Shown in pieces: positions 1 through 11,300 of a stretch of 64,000 bases of DNA. The stretch lies in NCBI GenBank assembly GCA_017311185.1, contig JAESUZ010004534.1, forward strand, positions 1,798,001 to 1,862,000. The letters run 5' to 3'. Position 1 is the first letter of the stretch. Every line of letters begins with the position of its first letter. The position numbers were made by a program, and so were the translations under genes. Under the pieces are notes generated by a model, which had not been told where the DNA came from, did no database searches, and was given only the letters and a program-made list of their open reading frames with translations. This DNA is from Proteles cristata cristata (Eukaryota; Chordata; Mammalia; Carnivora; Hyaenidae).

Positions 1-739
1 CAACAGAATCCTATCTCTAGTCAAGTCTAAATCACGTTATAAATTCTAACCAAATAGTGAGTGCTGGAATAAGTCATATTATTAGTATGCATAGTCATAC
101 TTGTCTCAACTGTAAGCAACATAGGCCTTTTCAGTAGGGAGATATAAAAATTTATACTTGAAGAATGTCTTTTCACATTGTGATAAAGACACTGTTTTCC
201 TTTGACATTCAATACTCCCTCAAGCTTTGGCCATTTTGTTATATTTTTGAAGTCATAGGAAGGAATAGCTCTCTTTATTTTTCTGTTCAATCTTTTGGTC
301 ATGTTACTGTTTAATGGTTTTTCCCCCCACCTACTGCTTGTTAGAATATGTGCCAAAGCAAAAGATATACAAGTCATATGGGTCAAATATTTTTTAGAAA
401 AACAACATTTTATTGAAGTATGTGACAAACTTTTGTTAATACTTTCTTTAAAGTGAGTGATTGATAATACATAAATGAAGATTTAAGATATCTATTTCAT
501 TTATTTGAACTATTTACAAATACAAAAAAATTAAAAGTCAAATATATTTTCATTTGCTAATATTATTATTGTGAGATATTGTCCTATAGTATCTATTGAG
601 TTATCCTGACTGTTTATATTCCCTATAAACTTTCTGAGCATCAACCACTTGAAATATAATTTAGACATATCACTAATTCAATTGAAATATCACTATTGTT
701 AAACAAATAGTATTAAACTGGCCTAGCCAGTTTCTATAA
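1..739. other. AT-rich non-coding sequence, nothing recognised
   Basis: No repeat family, splice-like exon or RNA gene is recognisable. The longest open frame on the minus strand (27-428) is low-complexity and has no known domain, so I do not call it a gene. Confidence 0.5.
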
Positions 740-747
740 ATGGACCA

Positions 748-1248
748 CCCTTGGACCATGCTTCCCAGTGCTCATGCTCTTGTGCAGTCCCTTTTCCTTG
801 AATGTGGACTGGCCCTCTGACTTGTTCTTAACCAGTAGAATGTGGTAGAAGTTATGTTACCTGACTTCTGAGGTAAGGTCATAAGATGTCTTGCAGCTTT
901 TCACTGGAGTGTCTTGGAACACTCTTGGAGAAATCAGCTGCTCTCATTCTGTGAGTGAATGCCCAATGTGGCCAAGCAGTGAGACCACATGGAGAAACAG
1001 AGATGCATGTACATTCCCTGATTATTCCAGACAACTCACTGAGGAAAAGACCTGTCATGTTTTCTTGAATGTTAGATAGCTCCAGGCCAGCTGTTATTTA
1101 ACTGAATTCAGTGAGAAACCCCAAGTGAGAACCACTCTATTGAACCCAATCAACATATAGAACTATGAGGGATAATACTAAAGTGCTGGTTTTAGCCGCT
1201 GAGTTTTTTTGGGATATTTTGTTAAATAGCAATAAGTAACCAGAACAT
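748..1248 (+). mobile_element. MaLR-like LTR relic (MLT1 type)
   Basis: The stretch has the typical order of an MLT1-type mammalian apparent LTR retrotransposon LTR: a block near 800 (ccttgaatgtggactggcc), one near 825-850 (gacttgttcttaaccagtag) and an end near 1190-1248 resembling the 'ttagccactgagttttgggat ... tttgtta ... aataactaaaaca' terminus. It is strongly diverged and non-coding. The family call rests on remembered consensus features and would need a repeat-library alignment. Confidence 0.5.
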
Positions 1249-2001
1249 AGATACAGGCTATTTGCTTTTTGGTTTCATTTTTATTCATAACATCCTATTG
1301 CTTCTAAGTAAATTTTACATTTAAAATATTGTGAATTTATTGATATTCCTGCTGTCTTTGTTTTGTATATACCACTCTCTGCTTAGAAAGCATGTGTGTG
1401 TGTGCATGTTTGTGTTTCACTCTATTTATATAAGTGAGTTTTGAAGAATAAATAGGCTTTTTAAGAGAGGAGAAAATGCTTCTGAATATTTTAAGTAAAT
1501 ACTTTGATTTGCAACAACTCCGCTATAAATTTGGCAATTTAATATAATTTTGAACCTGCATGCACTGAAACATCTAAAGGCAATAAAGCCGGGCTTTCAA
1601 AGAGAAAAAGAGGAGCAAAGAAAATGAAACTAAAAATAGACTCCACAAGAAAAATATTTAGCAAGGAAAGAATTGGTGAGAGCGATATTGCTCTAGGACT
1701 AATATTTCTTCAGACAACTGATGCTTAACGTCACCACTCAATCAGCAAACATTTTAGGGCAGCTAACAATCTAATTATGGGAAGAATAGGAAATTCCTGT
1801 GTGTTAGTGAGCCTGGCTGATGTGCATAGCACAGTAGAATAGAGAGTCTTCTCTCTTTAAAGTTAACAGAGCTGGGGGAAAAAAAATTAGTGTTAACTTC
1901 ATAATACTTGATGTTTACTTAAGGGCTCACCAGCCAAGATGCTCCAGCCGTGAACTGGGTGAATTAACTTGCTGTACTAAGAGTGGTCTCTAGATAAATT
2001 T
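1249..2001. other. Unassigned AT-rich sequence
   Basis: Nothing recognised apart from a short TG-rich patch near 1392-1412. It ends at the target site of the following L1. Confidence 0.45.
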
Positions 2002-2017
2002 AAAATAAGTTGTATTT

Positions 2018-2764
2018 AAATCAAAACCACACTGAGATACCACCTCACGCCAGTCAGAGTGGCTAAAATGAGCCAATCAGAGAACTCTAGATGCTGGCGA
2101 GGATGTGGAGAAACGGGCACCCTCCTACACTGTTGGTGGGAATGTAAACTGGTACAGCCCCTCTGGAAAACAGTGTGGAGGTTCCTCAGGAAACTAACAA
2201 TAGAACTCCCCTATGACCCAGCAATAGCACTGCTAGGAATTTACCCAAGGGATACAGAAATGCTGATGCATAGGAGCACATGTACCCCAATGTTCATAGC
2301 AGCACTCTCCACAATAGCTAAAACATGGAAAGAGCCTAAGTGTCCATCAACAGATGAATGGATCAAGAAGATGTGGTTTATCTATACCATGGAATACTAC
2401 ATGGCAATGAGAAACAATGAAATCTGGCCATGTGTAGCAACATGGATGGACCTTGAGGGGGTTATGCTGAGCGAAATAAGTCAGGCAGAGAAGGACAAAT
2501 ATCATATGTGTGCACGTATAGGAGGATTAGGAGGAACTTAACAAAGGACCAAGGGGGAGAAGAAGGGCGGAAATGGTTGGGGAAAGGGAGAGAGGCAAAC
2601 CTTGAGAGACTCTTGAATGCTGACAAAAACTGAGGACTGGTGGATGTGGGGGGGAGGAGGGGTGGGCATGGAGGAGGACACTTGTGGGGATGAGCATTGG
2701 GTGTTATGTGGAAACTAATTTCACAATAAACTATTTGTAAAAAAAAAATAAATAAAAATAAAAT
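2018..2764 (+). mobile_element. 5'-truncated carnivore L1 (3' end of ORF2 plus 3' UTR)
   Basis: This L1 copy starts inside ORF2 and runs through the ORF2 stop, a G-rich 3' UTR, an AATAAA signal (2725-2730) and an A-rich tail. A perfect 16-bp target-site duplication (aaaataagttgtattt) flanks it at 2002-2017 and 2765-2780. The site begins AAAA after TTT, as expected for the L1 endonuclease (TTTT/AA on the other strand). It is clearly a single target-primed insertion, and the intact TSD suggests it is fairly young. Confidence 0.93.
2059..2541 (+). pseudogene. L1 ORF2 C-terminal fragment
   Basis: About 160 codons open from an internal Met to the natural ORF2 stop. The start of this frame includes the cysteine-rich zinc-knuckle of L1 ORF2 (CX3CX7HX4C: CWRGC, then GETGTLL, then HCWWEC), followed by the typical C-terminal block with [25 protein letters not shown] and [11 protein letters not shown]. 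In intact L1, ORF2 is a cytoplasmic/nuclear endonuclease-reverse transcriptase of about 1275 residues. Only the last eighth is present, with no endonuclease or RT domain, so it cannot act alone. The open frame most likely reflects recent insertion rather than selection. The same block recurs at 17.8-18.2, 42.2-42.6, 52.5-52.9 and 63.6-63.9 kb. Confidence 0.92.
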
Positions 2765-2780
2765 AAAATAAGTTGTATTT

Positions 2781-3294
2781 GTGTTATATCTAATTTATGC
2801 AATTTAGACATTGTGAAGGATTGGATTTAATAACTACTAAATGTCAGTGTCCATATATGGTTAGTAGCCAATATTTCTTGTTTCTTTAAAAAGATGAGTA
2901 CAGGTCTTGAAAAAACTAAATGAAAGAGTATTCTTCAGCATTCTCATTGCACAGTCATTTATTGCACAGTCATTTATTTAAAAAAAAAAAAGCTTCAGAT
3001 ATTCTCTTTGTTAAGCATTAGGGTAGGTGTAGGGGCATAGAGCAACTAAATTTGCCTGCAGTGTTTAGCAAAGGTGGCATCAGAAGAGCTAAAAATTGAG
3101 CTCCATCTTTAGAGTGAGTAGATCACCAGGATGACAAAGGAATATGTGGGTAATATAAGGGGTGAAGGATGCATTTCAAAGAGAGGGAATTCTCTAGGAT
3201 GAGGCCAAAATGTCTCTCTTACATGTTGCTAAATATCCTATCTGAACATCTAATATAGTACTTATTATGTGATGTTATAAAATCAGTTTCTTAT
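2781..3294. other. Unassigned sequence
   Basis: No recognisable repeat or gene. It contains an imperfect tandem pair (cacagtcattta, about 2950-2978) next to an A-run. Confidence 0.4.
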
Positions 3295-3412
3295 TAACTG
3301 CTTTCTTCACTAGATTATAAGTTTGGAGGATAGAGACAATATGGCATTTATGTTAGGGTCCCTTTTCCTAGTACAGTCTTTATAAAAAGATAATTATAAT
3401 AAATAAATGAAA
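3295..3412 (+). mobile_element. L2 3'-end relic
   Basis: It shows the L2 3' tail pattern in plus orientation: 'agattataagtttggaggatagagac', a 'cctagtacagt' block and a terminal aataaataaatga. Diverged and non-coding. Confidence 0.5.
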
Positions 3413-3479
3413 AAATTTGTAAGTACAAAAAATACTCTTTTATAACACTATAGCACTCTGATTTAAATATTTATATGTA

Positions 3480-3600
3480 TCTTAGGGCTCCTTATTAAAT
3501 TGTAAGATCTTTTAGGGAAGGATCTTGCCTTATTTTTCTTCTTTAAGTGGTGCTTATGCACACTTAGAACCCTATAAATGGTGATCAAACGGGTAGTAAA
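3480..3600 (+). mobile_element. Second L2 3'-end relic
   Basis: It has the same L2 tail pattern as the copy about 190 bp upstream: 'aaattgtaagatctttta gggaaggatcttgcctt' followed by a 'cacacttagaaccctataaatggtg' block. Same orientation, diverged. Confidence 0.45.
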
Positions 3601-4609
3601 CTATAGCTTACTTTTTTTTTAATCAACCAAGGACTAATTTAAGCCTTATAAGCTTATAGGAAATGCTGAAATATTACAATAAATGATCTTGAAGCCAGCA
3701 TGATTCTACATTAGAAATATGAAATATTAGAAATATGAGGTTGCCATATTTCAGTATTTCTGGTTGCCTAGAAACAAAGATGTAAAGTTGTATGAGCCTA
3801 TAAGAGCTTGTACCAATAAGATTATCTATGCAAAGTTCAGTCTGACTCTCTGGATTTGGAAGGCATCAGTTCTGAAGAGCTCCAGAAAATAGTGTGGTCC
3901 TCTTAGTTTCAAGTTTGTAAAACATGGCTTTCTTTCACTGTGGTAACAACATTTATGCTTAGCTAAAAGAAATAATTCTTAATGTAAAATAACCATGCCA
4001 GATCATTAATATGACTACTTTGTATTTATTGATGCATCACAGATATTTTCAGACTTTAAACAATGCCATTAAATATTGGTGGATAGAGGGGAAAAAAAGA
4101 AAAGGGGCAGGTTGATATGCGACATACCAGTATTGTCAGGATACAGAATTCAGGTAATTTTGACCTCTTGACAAATAACCAGTGGGGTGAGTAGAGGCAG
4201 TGTGGCAATGCTACGGAGTGGGCTACTGAATTTCTACTTGGAAGTAACTTTTTTTCTTGTTCTAGTCATCTGTGAGTCGGTTGATATGCAGTATGACATC
4301 ACAAGAGTGGGGGGCTGGGAATCAGAGTCCTAGGCTGTATTTCTGGCCTTGGGCATTTACATATGTAAGTCAAGATAATTCTGTTTTCATGGAAAGAAAG
4401 GTGATTCTGCTGATTTGCTTTTTTTTTTTTTTTTGTAACTGCTGCAGGAGGAGAGAGGGCTAGAAGGAAGAGAGAAGAATGTTAAAATTAGTTTCTGAAA
4501 TAAGAGCAGGAAAACTGGAGGATAAGTTCTAAAATCGATGGACATTTAGCAACTGTTTTGGACACAGCTGAGAGCAGCTTCCCTGCAAGAGTCTGTTTTC
4601 TTTAAGAGC
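3601..4609. other. Unassigned sequence
   Basis: No recognisable gene or repeat family. It has a short direct repeat of gaaatat(t)agaaatatga near 3712-3738 and a T-run at 4420-4435. Confidence 0.4.
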
Positions 4610-4614
4610 AGTTT

Positions 4615-4790
4615 CTCATGTGTCAGCTCATTTTAACATTCACCACAGTGCCTGAGGTAGTCAGGCTACATGGTATATTACTAGTGAGGAACTTGAGGCT
4701 CCTAGAGATTAAGTGACAATATAACATGGCCCCCACTACACCCCCCAAAGATCTGGCTTATAAACCAGGGCTCAACATCAATCCTGGTGC
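4615..4790 (-). mobile_element. MIR SINE relic, reverse orientation
   Basis: The reverse-complement MIR core pattern is visible: 'tcattttaacattcacca', then 'gtgaggaacttgaggctcctagagattaagtgac'. This corresponds to the conserved 'gatgaggaaactgaggcycagagaggttaagtaac' core of MIR. Old, tRNA-derived and inactive. Confidence 0.55.
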
Positions 4791-5619
4791 TATTTTTATT
4801 GTATCATGCTGCTGCATTTGTTAGAGCTGGAGGTCTTAATTGTAATCTTAAGGACGAGTCTAAGGCTGACAACCGTCATTTGGAATTTATCATGAACTGT
4901 ATGTGTGCACCTTTTTGTGCATATTCCATCATATCATAAGAACCTGGATAACACTATTCCAAAGCACTTAGTATTTGGTAGGTGTTTAATAAAAATTTAT
5001 TAATTGTTTTATATAAGCACTAATGCTATATACAATGATACAGTTTTAAAAATCGTTTACAAGAGTTGTAGAACCATACATTACTGACATAATTGGGAAG
5101 CAAGGATTAATTTTTCATACCTTTGTAATGAAATATACATCAAATTTAGTTATTTTACATATTTATGTCAACATGGTCTACTTTTAGCTTGCTCTAGGTG
5201 TGTTTTATAAAATCTAACTAATAAAGTTTGATATACTGTTTTTGAGCTAATATAAATGCATGCATCTTATGTTCCAATTATATATTATCAATTGCACACC
5301 AGAGGAAGGGACTTTGTAAGAAAACTATCATGAGTTTAGATTCCTGCTGCCAGAAACTATATTGAGCCCTTGAAATATTCTATCTCATTTAATTCTAACA
5401 ACTTTGTAGTGTCATAGATCAGTCATACAGCTAGTTCTGGGATTTCTGAGTTTGACTGAGTCGTCTTGACTCCACAACCTGAAGTGAGTGTGCTTGTGCA
5501 TGTGTGTGTACTAGTGGGTAACTCTAGAGAAATAAGGAGGATAAAACATCTGTTTATTTACCATTAAGATTTAATAAGTATTAATATTTGGTCTTTTCTT
5601 TAGTTCTTTCAGCTCATTG
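4791..5619. other. Mostly unassigned; weak L2/MIR traces
   Basis: Near 4965-5000 'gcacttagtatttggtaggtgtttaataaa' resembles an L2/MIR tail. Near 5385-5470 'tctcatttaattctaacaactttgtag ... cagctagttctgggatt' resembles reversed MIR. Both are too eroded for a firm call. Nothing else was recognised. Confidence 0.35.
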
Positions 5620-5628
5620 AAATTTTTT

Positions 5629-5837
5629 AAAAAAATTTTAAATGTTTATTTTTGAGAGAGACAAGGCATGAGCATGGGAGGGACAGAGAGAGAGAGGGAC
5701 ACACAGCATCTGAAGCAGGTCCTAGGTTCTGAGCTGTTAGTACAGAGCCTGATGCAGGGCTCGAGCCCATGAACTGTGAGATCGTGACCTGAGCCAAAGT
5801 CAGACGCTTAACCTACTGAGCCACCCAGGCACCCATA
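5629..5837 (-). mobile_element. CAN-SINE (tRNA-Lys-derived), reverse
   Basis: The tRNA-like head lies at the right end (5740-5837; reversed cacccaggcaccc ... gagatcgtgacctgag) and the GA-rich body and A/T tail at the left. The B-box region reads as reversed ggctcgagccc. An approximately 9-bp TSD of aaatttttt type flanks it (5620-5628, 5838-5846). Moderately diverged. Confidence 0.88.
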
Positions 5838-5849
5838 AAATTTTTTTTT

Positions 5850-8080
5850 GTTAAGTAAAGTCCTTTGTCAATACTATACATATTGCTAATTAATATATTA
5901 TTGTTTTTATTTATCAGTTTTAGACATTATGTATGACTTCTTGCTATGATGGGTTAGGATTTAACTTAGTAACATTAGTACTTTTTCTCCCATTATCATT
6001 ATGTCATCTTTTTTGTTTTCCCTAATATTACTTTAACTCACTTTGAATAATTTATTAAGCATCTAATAAATATTATATCTAAACTTCCATTTATTTCTTT
6101 AATTATGATCATAACCCTTGACTCTTTACAATGTAAGATGATGGCTTACTATTCTTACCCTTCCATTTCACATTCCCCTTTGCTACAACTTCCTAACTTC
6201 TGTCAATTTTACTTTTATCTTACCAAAATTTATATTTTTATTTCTTACAGCCATATTTAAGCCTTTAATGCTTTGCACATAGGTAGATTCTATAAGTTGA
6301 AATGATGAACAATGTTTAAATTATCATGGTGATCTGTTCTTACTAAAGAGATATTTAATGTGCTATTATAATTTCCATCTACATTTTACAGTAGATGCCA
6401 TGCGCTATATAATTTCCATCTATATTTCTACTGTAGATGCCATCACTATTTTTGTTTTTCTTTTGGATATCCAAAGAAAAATACTCTTAGCATCAAGTTC
6501 AAAGGATGAATCTCTTCATACTCATCTAATTGCTTAACATCATGATATAATTTTTGTTGCTTCATATGTTAACTATGTATTTCTTTGTTTTCTTATAAGT
6601 TTTTACTATCTTTTTTCCTATTACTGATAGGAGAAACTTAAACAATATTTTCCCAATTCATATGTATTCTGTGCATCACCTGTAGCCCATTTTATTCAAC
6701 TTGATTCTCATTAACTTGGTGTTCTACATTGACATTTTGCTTCAGATGAGGACTAATATACTATAAATTTCTTTTACAGCCTTTTTTTTCCTCCCCTGAA
6801 ATTCAATTAACTTTTTTTCTCTTGCCTTTATTGTCCCTTTTTCCATTCTTGGTATTTCTAGTCTCTCACACATAGTAACTTTTGTATGGTTTCCCTCTTT
6901 GTTTTCCAGAGATTTTTTTTCTTGGAGCTTTTCATCATCCTGTTCCATTATGGACTGGTTGCTTTCTTGTTCTGCTATGCAGCTGTAGTCCTGGAACTTC
7001 TGTTCACTTTATTTCTGTGCGTTGATCTACTGTTTCCTGAATCTTATGTCCTCATTTTTCTTGTTTTTCTCTTATTTGTTAGAATGCACCCTCAAGTAGA
7101 TTCCTAGGAAAGTGAATGAGGGTGATGAGTTTTCTAAACTCCTGATTGCTGAAAGTGTATGTAATTTGTCTTTGTCCAAGTAGATTGATTGTTTGACTAG
7201 GCATATTTCCCTAGGTTGAAAGTCATTCCCTCAGAATGTTATTGTCTTCAAGCATTGTGTATTGCTTATGGGAAATCTACATTAATCTGATTCTGGATCT
7301 TTTAAACAAAAAAATCTATTTTTCTCTGGAAATCATAAGAACACAATGTAAAAACATATTACAATGATAAGTCTATTTGATTTAATCATTGCTTGGTCAG
7401 TGTCTAATCTGAAGACTTATTGCTTCATTTAATTCTGGAAGATTTTCTATACTTCCTTTCTTAGTTTCCTTACTTCTGGCATTTTTATTCTTTTTAGAAT
7501 TTCTATTAATTTGATATTAGAATTCCTGTTTTACATATTTACTATATATTTATTGGTTTTCCTCCTTTCATATATCTATTTTTATTCTTTAATAATATAC
7601 TCTAGGATATTTTATTGATTTTTTTTATATTCTAATCCTGGTAATTTTTACTTTATTTTTTATTTTTTGAAAATTTTTGGCAATCACAAATTCTGTCTTA
7701 TTTTCTGTTCTTTATTCATGACATGCTTTTCTTATTTTAGGGATGAAACATCTTGTATACTTATGTGGTTCTAGTTAGAATTGTAATTTCCTTTTTTTAA
7801 TCTTTCCTGATAAATATTCAATTCTTGGGGCCGACTCTGCAGCCTTTCTTCAAAGGCTTACTATATAGTTGCTTATTCAAACGTAAGGGTGAAGACTTAA
7901 GATAGATAATTGATAGTATACTCTAGGAATGAAAGCAGGATTTGTTTTGGCCTAAAAGAGCAAGAGGTTGTTGTGCTAGCATTCTTCAACATATTAGAAT
8001 GCCAAAGTTTTACTCTGGTTACCAACAACCAAACTAGGTGTCCTAGATCTCTTTAGAAAGTCTACCCCATTTTATTTTAA
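5850..8080. other. Unassigned AT-rich tract
   Basis: A long T-rich stretch with no firm repeat call. Parts of 7060-7450 vaguely recall the antisense 5'/ORF1 region of very old L1 (blocks such as 'ttccctcagaatgttattgtcttcaagcattg'), but I cannot confirm it. The open frames at 6742-6948 (-) and 6886-7107 (+) are composition-driven and lack domains. Confidence 0.4.
6363..6441. repeat. Imperfect tandem duplication, unit about 40 bp
   Basis: Two consecutive copies of a unit beginning 'tataatttccatcta' and ending 'agtagatgccat' / 'tgtagatgccat' with small differences between them. It is probably a local duplication by slippage. No coding content. Confidence 0.7.
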
Positions 8081-8092
8081 AAAAGAATTATT

Positions 8093-8274
8093 CTTGGGGT
8101 GTTGATTGAGCATCTGACACTTGATTTCAGCTCAGGTTATGATCTCACCATTTGTGCGGTGGAGCCCTGCGTCATTTCATTCTGTCTCTCCCTCTCCCCC
8201 CTTCCCCCTTGCTCCCCTTGTGTGTACTCTTTCCCTGCCTCCCTCTCTCAAACGTAAATTAATGAATTAAAAAA
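8093..8274 (+). mobile_element. Old CAN-SINE, forward
   Basis: A diverged head (ggggtgttgattgagc ... gctcaggttatgatctcacc), a C/T-rich body and an A-rich tail. Flanked by a 12-bp TSD with one mismatch (aaaagaattatt 8081-8092, aaaagaactatt 8275-8286). The weakened A-box and B-box indicate an old copy. Confidence 0.85.
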
Positions 8275-8689
8275 AAAAGAACTATTACTTTTAGAATCTG
8301 GACATGAAAGTTTGGCCAGAAATCATTCTGAATATACAGGCAGGAGAGGATCTTGAGGAGCTTAAGTTGGCAACATATACACCTTCAGGAAATATTCCTT
8401 CCTTTAGTCCAGTATTACATAGGACTTTTTTCCATTCATCACTACTGTGTCTTCTTCATAGGTTTCTGTTAGTTTCTTTTTGGTAGCGATCACCTTTTAC
8501 AATAACATCTCCTCTGAAAATATTTCTGGCCTCACAACATCTACTGGAAATCTCTTAAAGTTTCCTTTTCATTGATGGTTTCTCCTCCTTTTTGCTTAGT
8601 TATTATAGTTTTAGGAGTTTCTTACCTTCAGTGGGGATTTAAAAGAGAAAATATATAAAAATGTGTTTTATCTACTCTAGAAGTTTCCT

Positions 8690-9245
8690 ATGGCTGCTGT
8701 AACAAATTGGCATAAGTTTGCTGCCTTCAAACAACAGAAATTTATTCTCTCATAGTTCTGGAGGACAGCAATGTAAAATAGGTATCATTGAGCTACACTC
8801 AAGGTGCCATTGTGGTCATGCTCCCTCTAGAGGATCTAGTTGAGGTTTTACTTCCTGGACTTTTCCAGCATCTAGAACTGCATTCCTTGTACTCTCTTGC
8901 TCATGCCCTCTCCTCCCACCACACCCCCCTCCCAACTGTTTTTTAATCTTCAAACACAGTGGTATAATGCCCTGTGACTCTATTTTCCTCTTCTATTTGC
9001 ACAGTCTTTTTCAATTCTGTGTCAAGTCTCTCTCTGCCTCCCTCTTATATAGATATGTGTGATGGCACTTGGGGCTCACATGTATCCATATAGGAGGATA
9101 ATCCAGGATAATCTCTGCATCCCAGCATCTTTAACATAATTACATATGCTGCCTCTCTTTATTTTCTTGCCAGATAGTGTAACATTTACAGATTCCAAGG
9201 ATTAGGATATGAATCTTTTGTGGGGCCATTATTCAGCTTACTACA
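8690..9245 (-). mobile_element. MaLR-like LTR relic (MST/MLT1 type), reverse
   Basis: The start (about 8690-8775) matches the reversed end of this group: 'tatggctgctgtaacaaa' followed by 'aacaacagaaatttattctctcatagttctgga'. It then has 'catgctccctctagaggatctag' and, at the other end, 'aggattaggatatgaatctttt ... ggggcc'. The homology is recognised from memory of the family. An exact subfamily cannot be given. Confidence 0.5.
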
Positions 9246-9815
9246 TCTACTAATTGGATTTCAGTAGATATTGCCTTTTTAAAAGTGTTTAGGGGATCAA
9301 AAGAGGGAGAATTAATATGGCAGTGGCAAGAAATCTATCTGATATAGAGTTATCATGAAATATTTAGACTTTGAAAGTTGGGTTAATCTTTATAATGTTA
9401 AAAATGATCCTTTAAATCATTTTCTCATGGGTCATGGACAAAAGGATCCTTTCTGTTGCCCTTTGCCCCTATAAAATCCTTCCTGAGGTAACATTCAATA
9501 TTCACTACATAAAACGCCAATGTTTTTATATTATGAGCAATTACTCCTATAAATTTGTTTCCTGTTCTATTCATTTAGTTATTTATTATATATTGTTTTA
9601 TATATTATTTATCTTCATATTTTGGGTCTCTAAGCTAAAATTGACCACATATTTTCAATACCTCCTAAATACTTTTCTATATGTTCTGCATTATCACCAG
9701 TTTCATTCTCTAATAAAAATCATAATAGGTATAATTAATGAACTTTTTCTAATTTCAATCATTTTATATTTACTATCTAATATTCTCTTCGAAAACTTTA
9801 TATAGTCATCATTTA
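9246..9815. other. Unassigned AT-rich sequence
   Basis: No repeat or gene recognised. The 123-codon plus frame at 9434-9805 is a low-complexity Ile/Leu/Tyr/Phe-rich read-through of AT-rich DNA, not a supported gene. Confidence 0.45.
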
Positions 9816-9935
9816 TTATTATCCCCATTTACAGATTGGGAAACAGACTCTGGAAAAAGAGATGATTTGTTCAAAACCTCATAACTTGTGAATGACAGAC
9901 CCAGATTTTAAATTAAGTCTAACTAGTTTAAATCA
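9816..9935 (-). mobile_element. MIR SINE relic, reverse
   Basis: A good reversed MIR core: 'ttattattatccccatttacagattgggaaacagactctgg', then 'acctcataacttgtgaatgacagacccagattt'. Ancient and non-functional. Confidence 0.7.
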
Positions 9936-10849
9936 AGTCTAGTGTCATAATTTGTAGTGTTTCAGTTATATATCACTATAGATACTATTTGTGAGCAAAA
10001 TAGATTTGATTCTCTCGCAAAATTCTGCCTATTTGTGGATACATTTTAGTAATGTAACTCTAAACATAGCTTACAGCAGCAAAATTTAAATATGAAACAT
10101 AAAAAAGTTAGAGAATTTATGAACTCTTGGAAAGACAGCTTTAACAACCTCTTCCATGTGTTAAATCATTTATAAAATGCCTATGTTTGGGAAGATTTCA
10201 TTCTTCCTTCTCTGTCTGTTGTAAGCATCTCTTTTTGTCAGACTCCATTTTTTTTTTAGCAAAATAAATTTTAGCAAATTTAAGAGTGTATCTAAAAACA
10301 TACTCATCTTGTGTTAGTAAGTAAAATTTTAGAAGTTCGACAGTTGGACATCCAGATTTGAAGAAGAAAAAAAATAGTAAGCATGCCAACATTTCACTTT
10401 GAAATAGAAAACACAATCCAAAATTAGGAAAAGGTGACAATCAGTTTGGAAAATCACTTATGAGCAGATATATAATAATATGCTTTGAAATTTATTTTTA
10501 ATACATAACATTTCACAGGGTTCTAAGTAAGGATCTGAAATAGATACAATGGTCCAAGTAGTCTTCATCATCCTTGCCAAAAAAATATTCTGAATTGGCA
10601 TACATTTAGGAAATATTTCCAGTGAAAATATTTCTGATATGACTGAGAAATTAGTGTATTTTTTATTTGAATTGACAAAACTGTTAGAGATTTAGATATA
10701 CTTTAACATAAAAAGAAAGGAAAACAATTTATATCCTACTTAAGCTTTGATATTTCACATTATTTTTCTTATCCTGGAAATCTCCCACTTTTTTTTTCCT
10801 TTCCCCCAGCCCAGATCCTTCTCATCCTCTAATTCAGCTAATGTTGATC
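9936..10849. other. Unassigned AT-rich sequence
   Basis: Nothing recognised. The frames at 10198-10440 (-) and 10747-10950 (+) lack domains and codon signal. Confidence 0.4.
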
Positions 10850-11040
10850 ATGTGCTAAATTATGTCAGGCATTATGTTCAGGTGCCTCATCACATTTTAT
10901 CTTTCAAAGAACTCTTTGACATAAGCAGGTACTACAATTTATTTTTATAGAGGAGATGACCAAAAATCAAGAGATGAAATGATATCCCTAAAATCACAGC
11001 ACTTGGAAGCAGTGGAGGCCAAATTCAAAAGAACATCTGA
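10850..11040 (-). mobile_element. MIR SINE relic, reverse
   Basis: Reversed MIR order: 'tgtgctaaattatgtcaggcattatgttcagg', 'tttatctttcaaagaactctttgacataagcaggtactac', 'agaggagatgacc ... aaatcacagcacttgg'. Strongly diverged but colinear. Confidence 0.6.
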
Positions 11041-11107
11041 TTACTGATTGTTTAAGACTTGACTTTTACCACTTCAACATACAATGGTTTTCATCACTGA
11101 ATTTCTG

Positions 11108-11161
11108 ATATATTTATAAGTGATTTATATGTGATTTATAAGTGATTTATATGTGATTTAG
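11108..11161. repeat. Tandem repeat, 22-bp unit
   Basis: About two and a half copies of a unit alternating 'tttataagtga' and 'tttatatgtga', itself a doubled 11-mer. A local slippage product. Confidence 0.85.
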
Positions 11162-11189
11162 CCCTTGTTTATTAAAGTTATCTTTTCAA

Positions 11190-11300
11190 ACAAAGCATGA
11201 ACTGTAAGGTTAGAGACCTTATGTCTTTCGTATTTACCATGTCCTCCACACTGTCTTACACAATGATAGGTATATAGTAGGAGCTCAACAAACCACTGCT
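11190..11300 (+). mobile_element. L2 3'-end relic
   Basis: L2 tail pattern: 'ctgtaaggttagagaccttatgtctttcgtatttacca', then 'cacaatgataggtatatagtaggagctcaaca'. Diverged. Confidence 0.55.

Noticed and set aside
9434..9805. 123-codon membrane-like frame
   Set aside because: Its hydrophobic content follows from AT-rich composition. There is no motif or conserved start context.
11108..11161. Short regular repeats as a CRISPR-like array
   Set aside because: Units are contiguous 22-mers without spacers in a mammalian genome. It is a minisatellite-type duplication.
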